A stretch of 64,000 nucleotides of DNA from Aurantimicrobium minutum (GTDB lineage Bacteria > Actinomycetota > Actinomycetes > Actinomycetales > Microbacteriaceae): contig NZ_AP017457.1 in assembly GCF_002355535.1 (NCBI RefSeq), forward strand, positions 248,001 to 312,000, in the 5' to 3' direction. Positions 8,807-17,582 of this stretch are shown here, one piece after another. The position numbers and the translations under genes are program-made. Numbering within the stretch: position 1 is the stretch's first letter; every line of letters begins with the position of its first letter. Below the pieces are notes generated by a model. That model was not told the origin of the DNA. It saw nothing but the letters and a program-made list of their open reading frames with translations, and made no database searches.

Positions 8807-9176
8807 GGGGATGATCGGATTCGACATTGCCTGCGAGCGAGAGAGAAGCGGGTCGAGGATGCACAGTTATCTCGTAAACGCTCTGTGCAAAATATAGGTG
8901 CCAAATCTAAGCGCGCCGACTTCGCCCTCGCTGCCTAAGCGAGCCTGAAGTCCGTCAGACCGGACTAGATCCCGATCCGTGCTCTGGCGTCATCTAGGGA
9001 ACTAGCTGCAGTGTTATGCCTGAGGGCACTGTGGGACTCTTACTCAGACTGGGCTCGTCGACTTAGATGCTGGTAACAAAGGTCGGAGCCAAGTAGAACG
9101 CCTCTAATCAGCTACACCCGTAGAAGACTCACAATCCCAGCAGTGGACGGGGGTTCAATTCCCCCCATCTCCACCA
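8807..9176 (+). ncRNA. ssrA: Transfer-messenger RNA (tmRNA)
   Basis: About 370 nt. The 5' end GGGGATG pairs with CATCTCC before an encoded ACCA at 9173-9176. The T-arm (GGACGGGGGTTCAATTCCCCCC region) and the conserved ATGATCGGATTCGAC 5' segment are clear. The tag reading frame, from the resume codon GCC at 8900 to TAA at 8936-8938, encodes AKSKRADFALAA, an ALAA-ending degradation tag of actinobacterial type. I see no convincing promoter directly upstream; a TTGACT at 8756 is too far from any -10 match. An intrinsic terminator follows. Confidence 0.97.
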
Positions 9177-9214
9177 CTTGTGAATGTCACATCATGCGCT
9201 GTGAGTAGTGAAGA

Positions 9215-9237
9215 AGCCCTGCAGTGCAGGGCTTTTT
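9215..9237 (+). terminator. Rho-independent terminator after ssrA
   Basis: Inverted repeat AGCCCTGCA / TGCAGGGCT (9215-9223 and 9225-9233) followed by TTTT; the innermost bases form the loop. It ends 17 bp before the next gene. Confidence 0.92.
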
Positions 9238-9253
9238 CTGTTTCAATAGGGCT

Positions 9254-9784
9254 ATGTCTTCACCGCAGGTTGTTCAGTGCACGTTAGAAGAACACGGTGA
9301 GGCAATTCGTGAGATTCTCAATGATGCAATTGTGAACTCAACTGCCCTGTTCGATTATGAACCGCGCACACAGGCAAACATGGTTACCTGGTTTGAGGCG
9401 AAAAGGGTAGGTAACTATCCCGTCATCGGTTTGATCAATGACGAGGGTGTGCTGATGGGCTTTGGCAGTTTGGGAAGCTTCCGGCCGTTCCCCGCCAATA
9501 AATACACTGTGGAACACTCGGTGTACGTTCACAAAGACTTTCGTGGGCAAGGCTTCGGTAAACAACTCTTGGAGCTGCTCATTGATGCCGCGACAAAGCT
9601 GGAATTCCACGTCATGCTCGGAGGCATTGACGCTTCGAACACGGCTAGCATTCACCTGCACACCCAACTAGGGTTTGTGCACGTGGGAACCCTTCCTGAA
9701 GTGGGATACAAGTTTGGTCGTTGGTTAGATTTGGCGTTTTATCAGCTCACGCTTCCCACGCCAGGCAACCCCAGCGATAGCTAG
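9254..9784 (+). CDS. GNAT N-acetyltransferase, phosphinothricin/methionine-sulfoximine type
   Basis: A 176-residue GCN5-family acetyltransferase. The start ATG at 9254 (MSSPQ) lies after the ssrA terminator; a longer frame to 9224 would begin inside the hairpin. The acetyl-CoA loop appears as RGQGFGKQLL after the VEHSVYVHKDF strand, and IDASNTASIHLHTQLGF is the usual C-terminal GNAT segment. The FDYEPRT segment resembles Pat/MnaT enzymes that acetylate phosphinothricin, methionine sulfoximine or related amino acids; the natural substrate is uncertain. The 3' end overlaps the convergent YitT-like gene by 4 bp. Confidence 0.85.
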   Translation: MSSPQVVQCTLEEHGEAIREILNDAIVNSTALFDYEPRTQANMVTWFEAKRVGNYPVIGLINDEGVLMGFGSLGSFRPFPANKYTVEHSVYVHKDFRGQGFGKQLLELLIDAATKLEFHVMLGGIDASNTASIHLHTQLGFVHVGTLPEVGYKFGRWLDLAFYQLTLPTPGNPSDS

Positions 9785-10410
9785 CCGTTATAGCGCCCTT
9801 CACGGTGGTTCAGCGCGAGGATGAAGTTGAACACAAATGCTCCCACAGCCGAGTAGAGCACAATCACAGGCGAGGCGACAAAGAAGGCACCTGCCACAAT
9901 GGCTAGATCAATGACCAACTGAACATACCCTGCACGCCAACCATATTGCTCCTGAGCGATGAGGGCCACAACGTTGAAGCCGCCCAAGGATGAGCGGTGA
10001 CGGAATAGTCCCAACACACCAATACTGGCCACTACGTTGCCGACAACTGCACCGAATAGCGGATCAATATCCAGGGGGCCTAAGTTCATTGCTGTGAGTT
10101 GAGTAAACAGTGAAACTAAGACAATTGCGACGAGACTGCGCAACGTGAAGTTCCATCCCTTTTTCCAGACAGCTAAGGGAAGAAAAGGGATGCTGGCTAA
10201 AATCCACACCACACTAAACGACAGAGGTGTGGCATAGCTGATGAGTAGGGCCAGACCCGCGATACCGCCTGTAACAACGTGGCCACTGTCCATGAGGAAT
10301 ACCCCGACGGAGGCGAGGAGGGCGGAGGCAGAAATGCCGACAATATCGTCTAAAAGTGAGTGACTCTGGGCATTTGTGGTGCGGGAGTCATCAACAGATG
10401 TGTTGTGCAC
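9781..10410 (-). CDS. YitT/DUF161-like membrane protein
   Basis: A 209-residue membrane protein with about five hydrophobic helices and the DSGHVVTGGIAGLALL motif typical of the YitT/YczE (DUF161-type) group, whose function is not established. The N-terminus (about 25 residues) is polar. GTG start; no clear Shine-Dalgarno or leaderless -10 box is visible. It lies downstream of the glycosylation operon on the same strand, separated by 79 bp. Its end overlaps the GNAT gene. Confidence 0.8.
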   Translation of the reverse strand: MHNTSVDDSRTTNAQSHSLLDDIVGISASALLASVGVFLMDSGHVVTGGIAGLALLISYATPLSFSVVWILASIPFLPLAVWKKGWNFTLRSLVAIVLVSLFTQLTAMNLGPLDIDPLFGAVVGNVVASIGVLGLFRHRSSLGGFNVVALIAQEQYGWRAGYVQLVIDLAIVAGAFFVASPVIVLYSAVGAFVFNFILALNHREGRYNG

Positions 10411-10489
10411 ACGTCAATTTCAACACAGCGTTTTTGCTCTTACTATTCGCTCACTTCAGGAAGTATCCGAAGGACCAGATTGTCTCTGT

Positions 10490-12022
10490 TTACTTTCGCT
10501 GCAGAACTTCAATCTGACCAAACTTCTTCACCGGTTCGTAGTTTTCGGTGATGTAATTCGCCACAGGTTCGTTCGTGAAATACAGGTCTGTAGAGCGGTC
10601 ATTCAGAACAATGTAGGGAGGCTGATTTTCTTCCAGCTCTGCGAGGAAAATGTCGTTGAAGCCGAACCCAAAGTTGTCGCGGTAATCAAGCAGGAGATGG
10701 CTTGCAGAAATGAATCTGCTGGCCGATTGACGGCCCGCTAATTCGTAGAAGGTCGCACCGTAGTCATAGGCAAAGACTTTGTCACCTGGCTGTGTGTGCT
10801 CGTATACATACTGAGCTGCCTCAGTGTATTCAATGGCTTCCTGCTTTGTCACACCGGTGTAGTTGTTGACCAAGAAACGCAAAGAAATCAGGCCATTGAC
10901 CACAATCGTGCCAATGAATATCAGGGTCAGAAGGACTTTGGTGACCTTCTTGAACGAGGTCATTCTAAATAATCCGTACATCATCACGATGGTGATGAAG
11001 GGCATGATGATGAGGAGGTAGTAGCTATAGAACGAGCCAACCGCTGCAATTAAAGCCAGGCCGACCAGCATGGACAGTACGGTTACTTGGTATGCCTGTG
11101 TTCGGTACTGGGTTTTGACATCTCGTAAAAACACCGCAAAGAAAATCAGTGCGGGCACGAGCATTGCTGCGGTAATCACAATCAGCAGAATGTTGGCGCT
11201 GACTTTTCCAGCCCAGGCACTTGAAGCGTATTTCGCCGAGAAGGAGAAGGACGCCACCATGAAGTCTTGGAAGGTTCCTTGGGCAGCAAAGTATCCCAGC
11301 CAGAGCGCTGACACGACGAGGATTGGCGCGATGAAGGCAATGACATGCCACACCAGGTGTGGTTTCTTCCAACCATGAATGAGGAGAAGTAGCCCAACTA
11401 CTCCGCCAAGCAAAATGAGGTTGCCTTTGACCCAGAACAGGTTTGCGGCAAAGAAACCGGCGAGCGCAATCCAACCCCAGGAGCGGTTGTCTGAGAACTT
11501 GAGGTAACACAGGATCATGGCCAGAAGGAAAATTAGGCCGAGGTTTTCGGTGGTGTTCCCATTCGAGGCAAACTGTGACAGGTTGCGAATGAAGACATAG
11601 AGCAACAGGGTGAGCTGGATAGCACGTTGGGGATCAACGGTGGAGCGAATAGTTGCCAGTAGCTGTGGCATAAAGCGTTTGGTGACGAAGTAGAACAGCA
11701 CTGTGTCCACTATGGCAAAAAGTGTGAACCAGATGCGGTGCAGAACGATGTTGTCGCCCAAGAGGGCTGCCATGACGCCGTTGTAGAGGAAAATCAGCGG
11801 TGGTTTGTGATCCCACGCATCAACATAAAGTTGCCCACCATCAACTATCCAGTTGTGTCCGACGTAGTAGAAAATCCAGTGGTCACTATCGAAGGGGTAG
11901 CCCCAGGTAGCTAGGCGCCCTAAGGCAAAAACAATGATGAGTGTGATCCAAAAACGCAGAGGAGAGCGCGTAAAAAACTCAACAAACTTAGATGTTGTCC
12001 AGTTGGGAGTTGAGATGCTCAC
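10490..12022 (-). CDS. GT-C fold membrane glycosyltransferase (GT39/ArnT-like)
   Basis: A 510-residue protein with about ten or more TM helices and a soluble C-terminal domain (about 395-510). The first extracellular loop carries an acidic DSDHW segment and DHKPPLIF, a motif seen in ArnT/PMT-like GT-C enzymes that take sugar from a polyprenyl-phosphate donor. GTG start with AAGGA upstream. It lies 30 bp downstream of gtrA-like and gtrB-like genes on the same strand; those supply and flip polyprenyl-phosphate sugar, so this is likely the periplasmic transferase that uses it. The acceptor (wall polymer, lipid or protein) cannot be told from sequence. Confidence 0.82.
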   Translation of the reverse strand: MSISTPNWTTSKFVEFFTRSPLRFWITLIIVFALGRLATWGYPFDSDHWIFYYVGHNWIVDGGQLYVDAWDHKPPLIFLYNGVMAALLGDNIVLHRIWFTLFAIVDTVLFYFVTKRFMPQLLATIRSTVDPQRAIQLTLLLYVFIRNLSQFASNGNTTENLGLIFLLAMILCYLKFSDNRSWGWIALAGFFAANLFWVKGNLILLGGVVGLLLLIHGWKKPHLVWHVIAFIAPILVVSALWLGYFAAQGTFQDFMVASFSFSAKYASSAWAGKVSANILLIVITAAMLVPALIFFAVFLRDVKTQYRTQAYQVTVLSMLVGLALIAAVGSFYSYYLLIIMPFITIVMMYGLFRMTSFKKVTKVLLTLIFIGTIVVNGLISLRFLVNNYTGVTKQEAIEYTEAAQYVYEHTQPGDKVFAYDYGATFYELAGRQSASRFISASHLLLDYRDNFGFGFNDIFLAELEENQPPYIVLNDRSTDLYFTNEPVANYITENYEPVKKFGQIEVLQRK

Positions 12023-12052
12023 GAGGTCCTTACATTCCTAAGGGAGCCAGCG

Positions 12053-12457
12053 CTAACGCTGAGACTTTCTAAAGACAAGCGAATCATAGAGAAGGTAATT
12101 CCAGACCATCGAAACGACGGTGGCAATCAATTTGGCCACCACGATGCTCGCTTCGCGAGAGAGCATGCCTTCCAAAACGGGTACAGCCAGAACCAACACG
12201 ATGGGTTGTAAAACCCACAACCCCACCAAGGTGACGAGTAAGAAGCGCACGGCCTGGGAACGCTTTTTGCCGGTGGAACCGAAGGTGAAGTTTCGGTTGG
12301 CGAAGAAGCTAAATGTGAGGGCAACGCTAGTGGAGATAAAGTTGGCCACCACCAGAGGCAAGCCAAACGTAGTCAAGCTGAGGAGAACGATGAAATCAAT
12401 TGCCGTGTTGGCTATGCCAACGAGAATAAACCTCAGCGGTTTTGTGGACTTCTTCAC
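12053..12457 (-). CDS. GtrA-family membrane protein (probable lipid-linked sugar flippase)
   Basis: A 134-residue, four-helix GtrA-like protein (RFILVGIANTAIDFIVLL, then FFANRNFTFGS between helices 2 and 3, both typical). GtrA proteins are believed to flip undecaprenyl-phosphate-glucose or related lipid sugars. It overlaps the upstream GT2 gene by 4 bp (translational coupling) and is followed by the GT-C enzyme, giving the classic GtrB-GtrA-Gtr trio. Confidence 0.9.
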   Translation of the reverse strand: MKKSTKPLRFILVGIANTAIDFIVLLSLTTFGLPLVVANFISTSVALTFSFFANRNFTFGSTGKKRSQAVRFLLVTLVGLWVLQPIVLVLAVPVLEGMLSREASIVVAKLIATVVSMVWNYLLYDSLVFRKSQR

Positions 12458-13428
12458 TTTTTACGCGAACCGCGAGAAGGATCAGTGTTCAGGTTGTTCT
12501 CTCCCACTAGGTAGGTGGGACGGTTCTTGGTTTCGTTGAAAATCTTGCCAATGTATTCGCCAATGATTCCCAAAGACATCAGTTGAACACCACCTAAGAA
12601 CAGGATGGTTGCCATAGTCGAGGGGTAACCCGACACATCAGGGCCGTAGATGATGTTTTTGATAATCACTTGCAGCAAGTAAATAAATGCAATCAGTGAG
12701 ACCAAGAATCCGAGCACGCCTGCCACACGTAATGGTGTGGTCGTGAAGGAGGTAAGTCCGTCAATAGCAAGGTTGAACAAGCGGAAATAGTTGAACTTAG
12801 TTTTTCCCGCAGCTCGCGGAGCGCGGTCGTATTCGATGGCGTATTTGCGGAAACCAATCCAGGAGAAGAGCGCTTTGGTGTTCCGTTCAGTTTCCCTAAA
12901 TTGCTTGAGAGCATCGATGCACGCTCGGTCAAGCAGGCGGAAGTCACCGGTATTGGGCTGGATCTCAATGCGCGTCGTTGTTTGAAGTAGGCGGTAGTAC
13001 ATGGTCGAGGTGACCTTTTTTAGCCACGTCTCGCCACGACGGTTTATGCGTTTGGCATAGACGTCTTGGTAGCCCTGTTTCCACAGCGCGATCATTTCAG
13101 GGATGAGTTCTGGAGGATCCTGTAGGTCGGCATCGATGACGATCACGGCATCAGAGTCGACATGGTCAAATCCTGCCAGCAGAGCCTTTTCCTTACCGAA
13201 GTTTCTACTCAGGGCGAGATAGCGAACACGGGAATCCTGTGAGGCGTAGTTTTTCACGATGCTGACGGAGGCATCTTTGGATCCGTCATCAACAAAAAGG
13301 TAAACGAAATCACAGTCTTTGATGCCGCCGGTTACCCTGTTGAGCTCGTCGAAAAGAAGTGGAAGAACCAGTTCCTCGTTGTACATGGGAACCAGGATGG
13401 TGACAACTGGTTTCTTCTTCGGAGGCAT
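12454..13428 (-). CDS. GtrB/DPM-like polyprenyl-phosphate glycosyltransferase
   Basis: A 324-residue GT2 enzyme: cytoplasmic GT-A domain (VTILVPMYNEE start, VDDGSKD, DADLQDPPELI carrying the metal-binding acidic motif) followed by two TM helices (about 230-255, 270-295). Family members attach glucose or another sugar to polyprenyl phosphate. First gene of the three-gene glycosylation operon. A TAACCT -10 (13435-13440, minus strand) sits exactly 6 nt before the ATG, indicating a leaderless operon transcript. Confidence 0.92.
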   Translation of the reverse strand: MPPKKKPVVTILVPMYNEELVLPLLFDELNRVTGGIKDCDFVYLFVDDGSKDASVSIVKNYASQDSRVRYLALSRNFGKEKALLAGFDHVDSDAVIVIDADLQDPPELIPEMIALWKQGYQDVYAKRINRRGETWLKKVTSTMYYRLLQTTTRIEIQPNTGDFRLLDRACIDALKQFRETERNTKALFSWIGFRKYAIEYDRAPRAAGKTKFNYFRLFNLAIDGLTSFTTTPLRVAGVLGFLVSLIAFIYLLQVIIKNIIYGPDVSGYPSTMATILFLGGVQLMSLGIIGEYIGKIFNETKNRPTYLVGENNLNTDPSRGSRKK

Positions 13429-13593
13429 AAGCCAAGGTTACCGGAGGTCACCTTCTTCGCTCGTGAAGCCCGGGGCCTCATTTCGCTAAAAATACGCCGG
13501 TGTGGGGCTACATTTCACGGCTTTCCAAGTGGTACTTTGGGCGTAGTTGAGCGTATAAAAACGTGTGCGCTCGTTACGAAAGGGACCCACCTC

Positions 13594-14379
13594 ATGGGAT
13601 ACAACCGCCTCAAGGCATTCGAAGAAACTGGTTATGTCGTTCTCGACAGCTATGACCAGGCCGCTGACCCGAAGGAATGGCTCGACATTGAGTATGTCGA
13701 TTGGAAGTCCTCCGGTGTTACTCGTTTCGCTCCACTGGCTTCTGCCTTTGGTGAAATTGAGTGCAATGGTTTCTGGAACCACACCCCTCCCCGCACCGAT
13801 AAAGACGGTGTGTGGATTGATTCCCAGGTAGCGAAGGCGCCTATCCTCACCAAGCGTGCGCAGGAGCCCGGAGCTAACGTTGGCCGTTGCCGCGTGATTG
13901 AGCTGCAGCCCAACAAGTACTCTGACGCCCTGTACAACATGCACCAGGACGACAACAACCGTCTCAACCCAGACGGAACCGGCTGGATTGTTCGTGGATT
14001 CTTCAACCTCTCTGACAACCCAGACTCGATGATGATTTTGCGCGAAGACCGTATGGACCCTTCGACCGAGATTCGTATTCCTCTTCCTGCAGGTGCCCAG
14101 CTGATTGTAGACACTCAGCGCTTCTGGCATGCCGTATGGCACCAGGGTGACGAGCCACGTTACTGCCTGATCACCTCATGGGAATCTGGTCCAGAACTTG
14201 ACGCTTACGTCTCCAAGTACCACGGTAAGCCTCGAGTTGAGAACTACCCACTGGATGCAGACTTCATTGCTGCTGGCCAGAAGGAGTTCGAACGTCGTCT
14301 CGAAGAGCGTCGTTTGGCACTTCTTGCCCAGGGCATTGTCGAAGAAGGCGTGAAAGACCCTGAAGCGGAGAAGATGTAA
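13594..14379 (+). CDS. Unrecognised protein with Fe(II)/2OG-oxygenase-like HxD...H...R pattern
   Basis: A 261-residue soluble protein I cannot assign to a named family. Start ATG 13594 is fixed by AAAGGGA upstream; a TATAAA box at 13554-13559 may be the -10 of a leadered promoter. The core shows H117-x-D119 (NMHQDD), and about 60 residues later H179 (QRFWHAVWH) with R189 ten residues on (EPRYCLITSW). This is the spacing of the facial triad and the 2-oxoglutarate-binding Arg in cupin-fold dioxygenases. The C-terminus is a charged helix (EFERRLEERRLALL). Function as an oxygenase is inference; substrate unknown. Monocistronic, closed by a strong hairpin. Confidence 0.7.
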   Translation: MGYNRLKAFEETGYVVLDSYDQAADPKEWLDIEYVDWKSSGVTRFAPLASAFGEIECNGFWNHTPPRTDKDGVWIDSQVAKAPILTKRAQEPGANVGRCRVIELQPNKYSDALYNMHQDDNNRLNPDGTGWIVRGFFNLSDNPDSMMILREDRMDPSTEIRIPLPAGAQLIVDTQRFWHAVWHQGDEPRYCLITSWESGPELDAYVSKYHGKPRVENYPLDADFIAAGQKEFERRLEERRLALLAQGIVEEGVKDPEAEKM

Positions 14380-14398
14380 TTCTTCGCCCGTAACATTA

Positions 14399-14429
14399 GT
14401 GAGCCCCCGAGCAATGCTCGGGGGCTCAC
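14399..14429. terminator. Strong hairpin between convergent genes
   Basis: Near-perfect 15-bp inverted repeat (arms 14399-14413 and 14415-14429; core GAGCCCCCGAGC) in the gap between two convergent genes. No long T-tract on either strand; probable bidirectional terminator. Confidence 0.75.
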
Positions 14430-14449
14430 GTGTTGAGAAAAGGTTTTCT

Positions 14450-14932
14450 TTACTGCGGTAGAGCAGCTTCGATGGCCGCGATGATGGCAGGATCATCTGG
14501 TTTGGTCGTGGGGCGGAAGCGCTTAATCTCGCCTGAAGGAAGAACAAGGAACTTTTCAAAGTTCCACATCACCGGTCCAGCCTTACCTGATGCGTCCTTG
14601 GCTTTGACCAGCTCAACATATAGCGGGTGGCGTTTGCGTCCGTTGACACTGACCTTCTCAGTCATGGGGAAGGTCACACCCCAGGTGGTGGAGCAGTATT
14701 CGGCGATGTCATCGCTCGTCTTGAGCTCTTGCAAAAACTGGTTAGAAGGCACTCCCAGCACGGTGAAACCGCGAGAACCATACTTCTCTTGAAGTTCCTC
14801 GAGCTGCTGGTATTGGGGTGAAAGTCCACAGCGGGAAGCTACGTTCACCACCAAAACAACTTTGTCGGAATAAGCTCCGAACGTTGTGGGTTTTCCATCA
14901 AGAGTGGTCAAGGCTATGTCGTTGAGGCTCAT
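14450..14932 (-). CDS. Glutathione peroxidase-family thiol peroxidase
   Basis: A 160-residue thioredoxin-fold peroxidase reducing H2O2 or organic hydroperoxides. The peroxidatic Cys is in NVASRCGLSPQY, and the second conserved segment reads FPMTEKVSVNG; WNFEKFLV carries the catalytic Trp and Asn. This Cys-containing bacterial type generally uses thioredoxin or another thiol rather than glutathione. Start ATG 14932 is preferred because a TAGCCT -10 box (14939-14944) lies exactly 6 nt upstream, giving a leaderless mRNA; a GTG two codons earlier is the alternative. Confidence 0.92.
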   Translation of the reverse strand: MSLNDIALTTLDGKPTTFGAYSDKVVLVVNVASRCGLSPQYQQLEELQEKYGSRGFTVLGVPSNQFLQELKTSDDIAEYCSTTWGVTFPMTEKVSVNGRKRHPLYVELVKAKDASGKAGPVMWNFEKFLVLPSGEIKRFRPTTKPDDPAIIAAIEAALPQ

Positions 14933-14977
14933 ATTCACAGGCTAGCTCTGTGTGAACAGTGAAACAATGGAGAAACT

Positions 14978-15574
14978 ATGACTCACAGTATGCCCTCAGA
15001 GAACTTGCCGATAATTCACGACGGCATTATTGACCCACCCCATGATGTTGAGGTGCTCTCTGCTGATGAGTTCAAGCTTGCTTTCCGCAACCACCCAGCT
15101 GGTGTTGCTATCGTGACCGCTGATGCGGGCAACGGGCCCGTGGCGATGACTGTCACCAGTGTGTTTTCCGTCAGTGCAGAACCACCCCTGTTGGTCTTCT
15201 CTGCCTCAGCGCAATCTTCTGCAACACCAACCATCACCGAAGCAAAGACTGTCGTGGTTCATCTCCTTGGAGCGGATCAACTCCACCTGGCCAAACTGGC
15301 AGCAACCAGCGGGGCCAATCGCTTCCCAGAAGACATTCCCTTGGAAAAGCTTCCTACCGGTGAAACCGTCTATTCCGAAGCTCATGCGTGGATTCGAGGC
15401 CGGACAGTCAATAAACTCAAGGCGGGAAATTCCACCGTGTTTTTGATTGAAGCTCTTGAAGCGAAAACCCCAGAAGCAGGAAGTGCAGAACTGGACGCCA
15501 GCTCTGCTCACCCTCTGGTCTACCACAACCGCACTTGGCACAAACTCGACAGCAATTCGAAGCTCGAGGCATGA
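14978..15574 (+). CDS. Flavin reductase-like FMN-binding split-barrel protein
   Basis: A 198-residue protein of the flavin reductase family (NAD(P)H-dependent FMN reduction for partner oxygenases). The core shows FRNHPAGVAIVTAD, the MTVTSVFSVSAEPPLLVFS strand pair, ANRFPEDIPLEK and the C-terminal HPLVYHNRTWHKL motif. GGAG lies 7 nt before the ATG. The stop overlaps the start of the following MpaB-type oxygenase gene (ATGA at 15571-15574), so the pair is translationally coupled, which suggests a joint redox role. Confidence 0.9.
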   Translation: MTHSMPSENLPIIHDGIIDPPHDVEVLSADEFKLAFRNHPAGVAIVTADAGNGPVAMTVTSVFSVSAEPPLLVFSASAQSSATPTITEAKTVVVHLLGADQLHLAKLAATSGANRFPEDIPLEKLPTGETVYSEAHAWIRGRTVNKLKAGNSTVFLIEALEAKTPEAGSAELDASSAHPLVYHNRTWHKLDSNSKLEA

Positions 15575-16479
15575 GTCGGTTTAGCGAAAGTATCCGTTCG
15601 CATCTACTGGAAACTTTCTCCGGGGATACGCAGGGCACGCCCTATTGGGTGAAGAACATCGAAGAGGGCGACAATGTCGGTTTCTTTGGCCCAGGATCAG
15701 CATCGTGGGCAGTGCACGGTGGCATGCCTACCATGGTTGCCGGTATCCGGGCCCTGCTGATGCAAACATTGCACCCGGGCGCCATGGCTGGAGTTCACGA
15801 CTGGTCACGTTACAAAGAAGACCCCTTGGGGCGTCTGGCTGGGACAATTCAGTGGCTCATCACGGTCACCTTTGGCGACACTCAGCTCGCTGAACACGAA
15901 TCTTCCCGGGTGGCTAAGTTCCACGATCGTGTGAAGGGCACCTATATCGATGCGCAGGGAATAGAGCGCACTTACTCCGCTGGAGATCCAGAGCTGTTGT
16001 ATTGGGTGCATGTGGTGTTTACGGACGCCTTCTTGGGCTGTCACCAAGCATGGGGAGACCCTATCCCGGGTGGTGCTGACCAGTATGTTTCTGAATGGTC
16101 CATCGCAGGAGAGCTCGTTGGCGTAGCAAATCCACCGCGCTCGGAGAAAGAACTCATTGCCGCATTGCACAAGTTCAACACCGATGGTGTACTCAAGCAT
16201 GACGAACGCGTTGAGGAAACAATTGCTTTCTTGCGTAAGCCACCACTGCGTCGCAGCATGATGCCTTTTTATCGCATCATGTTTGCTGGGGCAGTGGAAA
16301 GCATCCCTGACGAATATCGACAGATTTTGGGCCTGAAGAAACCCTGGTGGCCAGCATCCTGGCTCACCGGAGTCATTCTGAAAATGCTGAGGTCCCTCTT
16401 AGGGCCCTCCTCAACCTCAGAGGATGCAGCTCGTACCCGAATTGCCCGTTTGGAAGCTGAAGGAAAACTAGCGAGCTAG
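15571..16479 (+). CDS. Oxygenase MpaB family (DUF2236) protein
   Basis: A 302-residue protein of the MpaB/latex-clearing-protein (DUF2236) family, a heme b-binding all-alpha fold. The start at 15571 overlaps the upstream stop; a longer frame to 15535 is rejected. Typical segments are FFGPGSASWAVHGGM, RALLMQTLHPGAMAGV (a His in this region is the family's heme ligand), DPLGRLAGT and HKF-type helices. The reaction is unknown: some relatives cleave rubber, others are fungal oxygenases. Its 3' end overlaps convergent hisN by 12 bp. Confidence 0.87.
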   Translation: MSRFSESIRSHLLETFSGDTQGTPYWVKNIEEGDNVGFFGPGSASWAVHGGMPTMVAGIRALLMQTLHPGAMAGVHDWSRYKEDPLGRLAGTIQWLITVTFGDTQLAEHESSRVAKFHDRVKGTYIDAQGIERTYSAGDPELLYWVHVVFTDAFLGCHQAWGDPIPGGADQYVSEWSIAGELVGVANPPRSEKELIAALHKFNTDGVLKHDERVEETIAFLRKPPLRRSMMPFYRIMFAGAVESIPDEYRQILGLKKPWWPASWLTGVILKMLRSLLGPSSTSEDAARTRIARLEAEGKLAS

Positions 16480-17367
16480 TTCAGCAAGCACGGCAGCGTG
16501 AAGAGCACCATTGGTAGCAAGAGCACTCCCGTGCCACACATCCGCGTGGCCGTCGATAGACGTGAAAGTTCCACCTGCTTCAGTCACGATCGGCATCAAG
16601 GCAGCCATGTCATAGGGCTTGAGATCAAACTCTCCCGCCACATCCAAGATGCCCTCGGCAACCATCATGTAAGACCACATGTCACCGTAGGCACGTGTGC
16701 GCCACACTTTCCGGCTGAGCCCAACGAGCTCATCCAGGTAGCCTGCCTGGTCCCATTGCTGCAACGAGTTGTAGCTGATGCTGGCATCAGCGAGCTTAGA
16801 TACTCCGGAAACTTCGAGACGGCGAGGTTCTGCCACGGCAACCATGGGTTGCTCGAGAACATTCGCAAGATCATCGGGGAGGGGAATGTTTGCCAGGGGG
16901 TCGTGAGATTCATCAACCCACGCACCATTACCCTTTGAGCCCCACCATCGTTTGCCCAAAGCTGGTGCGCTCACCACGCCCAGCACAGGTTCGCCATCTA
17001 TGGCAAGGGCAATCAGAGTTGCCCAGACAGGAACACCGCGTAAAAAGTTCGACGTGCCATCTATAGGGTCAATGATCCACTGGCGGTGAGGATGATCTGC
17101 CGTTGCAGTGGGGTGTTCAGAAACGGTTCCTTCTTGTTCACCAAACTCTTCACCCAGCATGTAGTCCGAGCCGCGCTCGCGAGCAAGAATGTCGATAATG
17201 GCTTGCTCAACAGCGCGATCTGCATCAGTGACAGGAGTCTTATCTGGCTTAGTCGTCACCTCGAGATCGAGGGCGAGATAGCGTGCGCGAGAAATCTCAT
17301 CAGCGGCATCAGCTAGTTGCAATGCGAGCTGGAGGTCTTCATTGAGGGTGTAGTGGCTTCTGGTCAC
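16468..17367 (-). CDS. hisN: Histidinol-phosphatase HisN (inositol-monophosphatase fold)
   Basis: A 299-residue Mg-dependent phosphatase of the IMPase superfamily, closest to the actinobacterial HisN that performs the last phosphatase step of histidine synthesis. Metal ligands are visible in MLGEEFG and WIIDPIDGTSNF, and the C-terminal YGDMWSYMMVAEG followed by LKPYDMAAL gives the third metal Asp region. An inositol or other small phosphate substrate is possible. GTG start with TATCGT (17374-17379, minus strand) exactly 6 nt upstream: leaderless. Its location near hut genes is probably coincidental. Confidence 0.85.
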   Translation of the reverse strand: MTRSHYTLNEDLQLALQLADAADEISRARYLALDLEVTTKPDKTPVTDADRAVEQAIIDILARERGSDYMLGEEFGEQEGTVSEHPTATADHPHRQWIIDPIDGTSNFLRGVPVWATLIALAIDGEPVLGVVSAPALGKRWWGSKGNGAWVDESHDPLANIPLPDDLANVLEQPMVAVAEPRRLEVSGVSKLADASISYNSLQQWDQAGYLDELVGLSRKVWRTRAYGDMWSYMMVAEGILDVAGEFDLKPYDMAALMPIVTEAGGTFTSIDGHADVWHGSALATNGALHAAVLAELAR

Positions 17368-17385
17368 GCTTCCACGATACCCGGC

Positions 17386-17427
17386 TTGAAAAATAAGAAA
17401 GCCCTTCCGGTGAAGGAAGGGCTTTCT
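17386..17427 (-). terminator. Rho-independent terminator of initiator tRNA
   Basis: 13-bp stem (17396-17408 with 17415-17427, 6-nt loop). On the minus strand it is followed by TTATTTTTC. It lies 8 nt after the tRNA 3' end and upstream of hisN, insulating the two. Confidence 0.9.
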
Positions 17428-17434
17428 CTTTTTG

Positions 17435-17508
17435 TTGCGGGGACAGGATTTGAACCTGCGACCTCTGGGTTATGAGCCCAGCGAGCTACCGAGCTGCTCC
17501 ACCCCGCG
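17435..17508 (-). tRNA. Initiator tRNA-Met (anticodon CAT)
   Basis: 74-nt cloverleaf on the minus strand. Initiator features: unpaired C1 opposite A72 at the acceptor end (CGCGGGG / CCCCGCA) and three consecutive G-C pairs (GGG/CCC) flanking the anticodon loop CTCATAA. CCA is not encoded. Confidence 0.97.
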
Positions 17509-17582
17509 TCGGTAAATCAACTTTACCACGGTCCGGAAGGTCCACAGACCACGGTCAACATCACAGGCGTAGTGTGAAAGGT

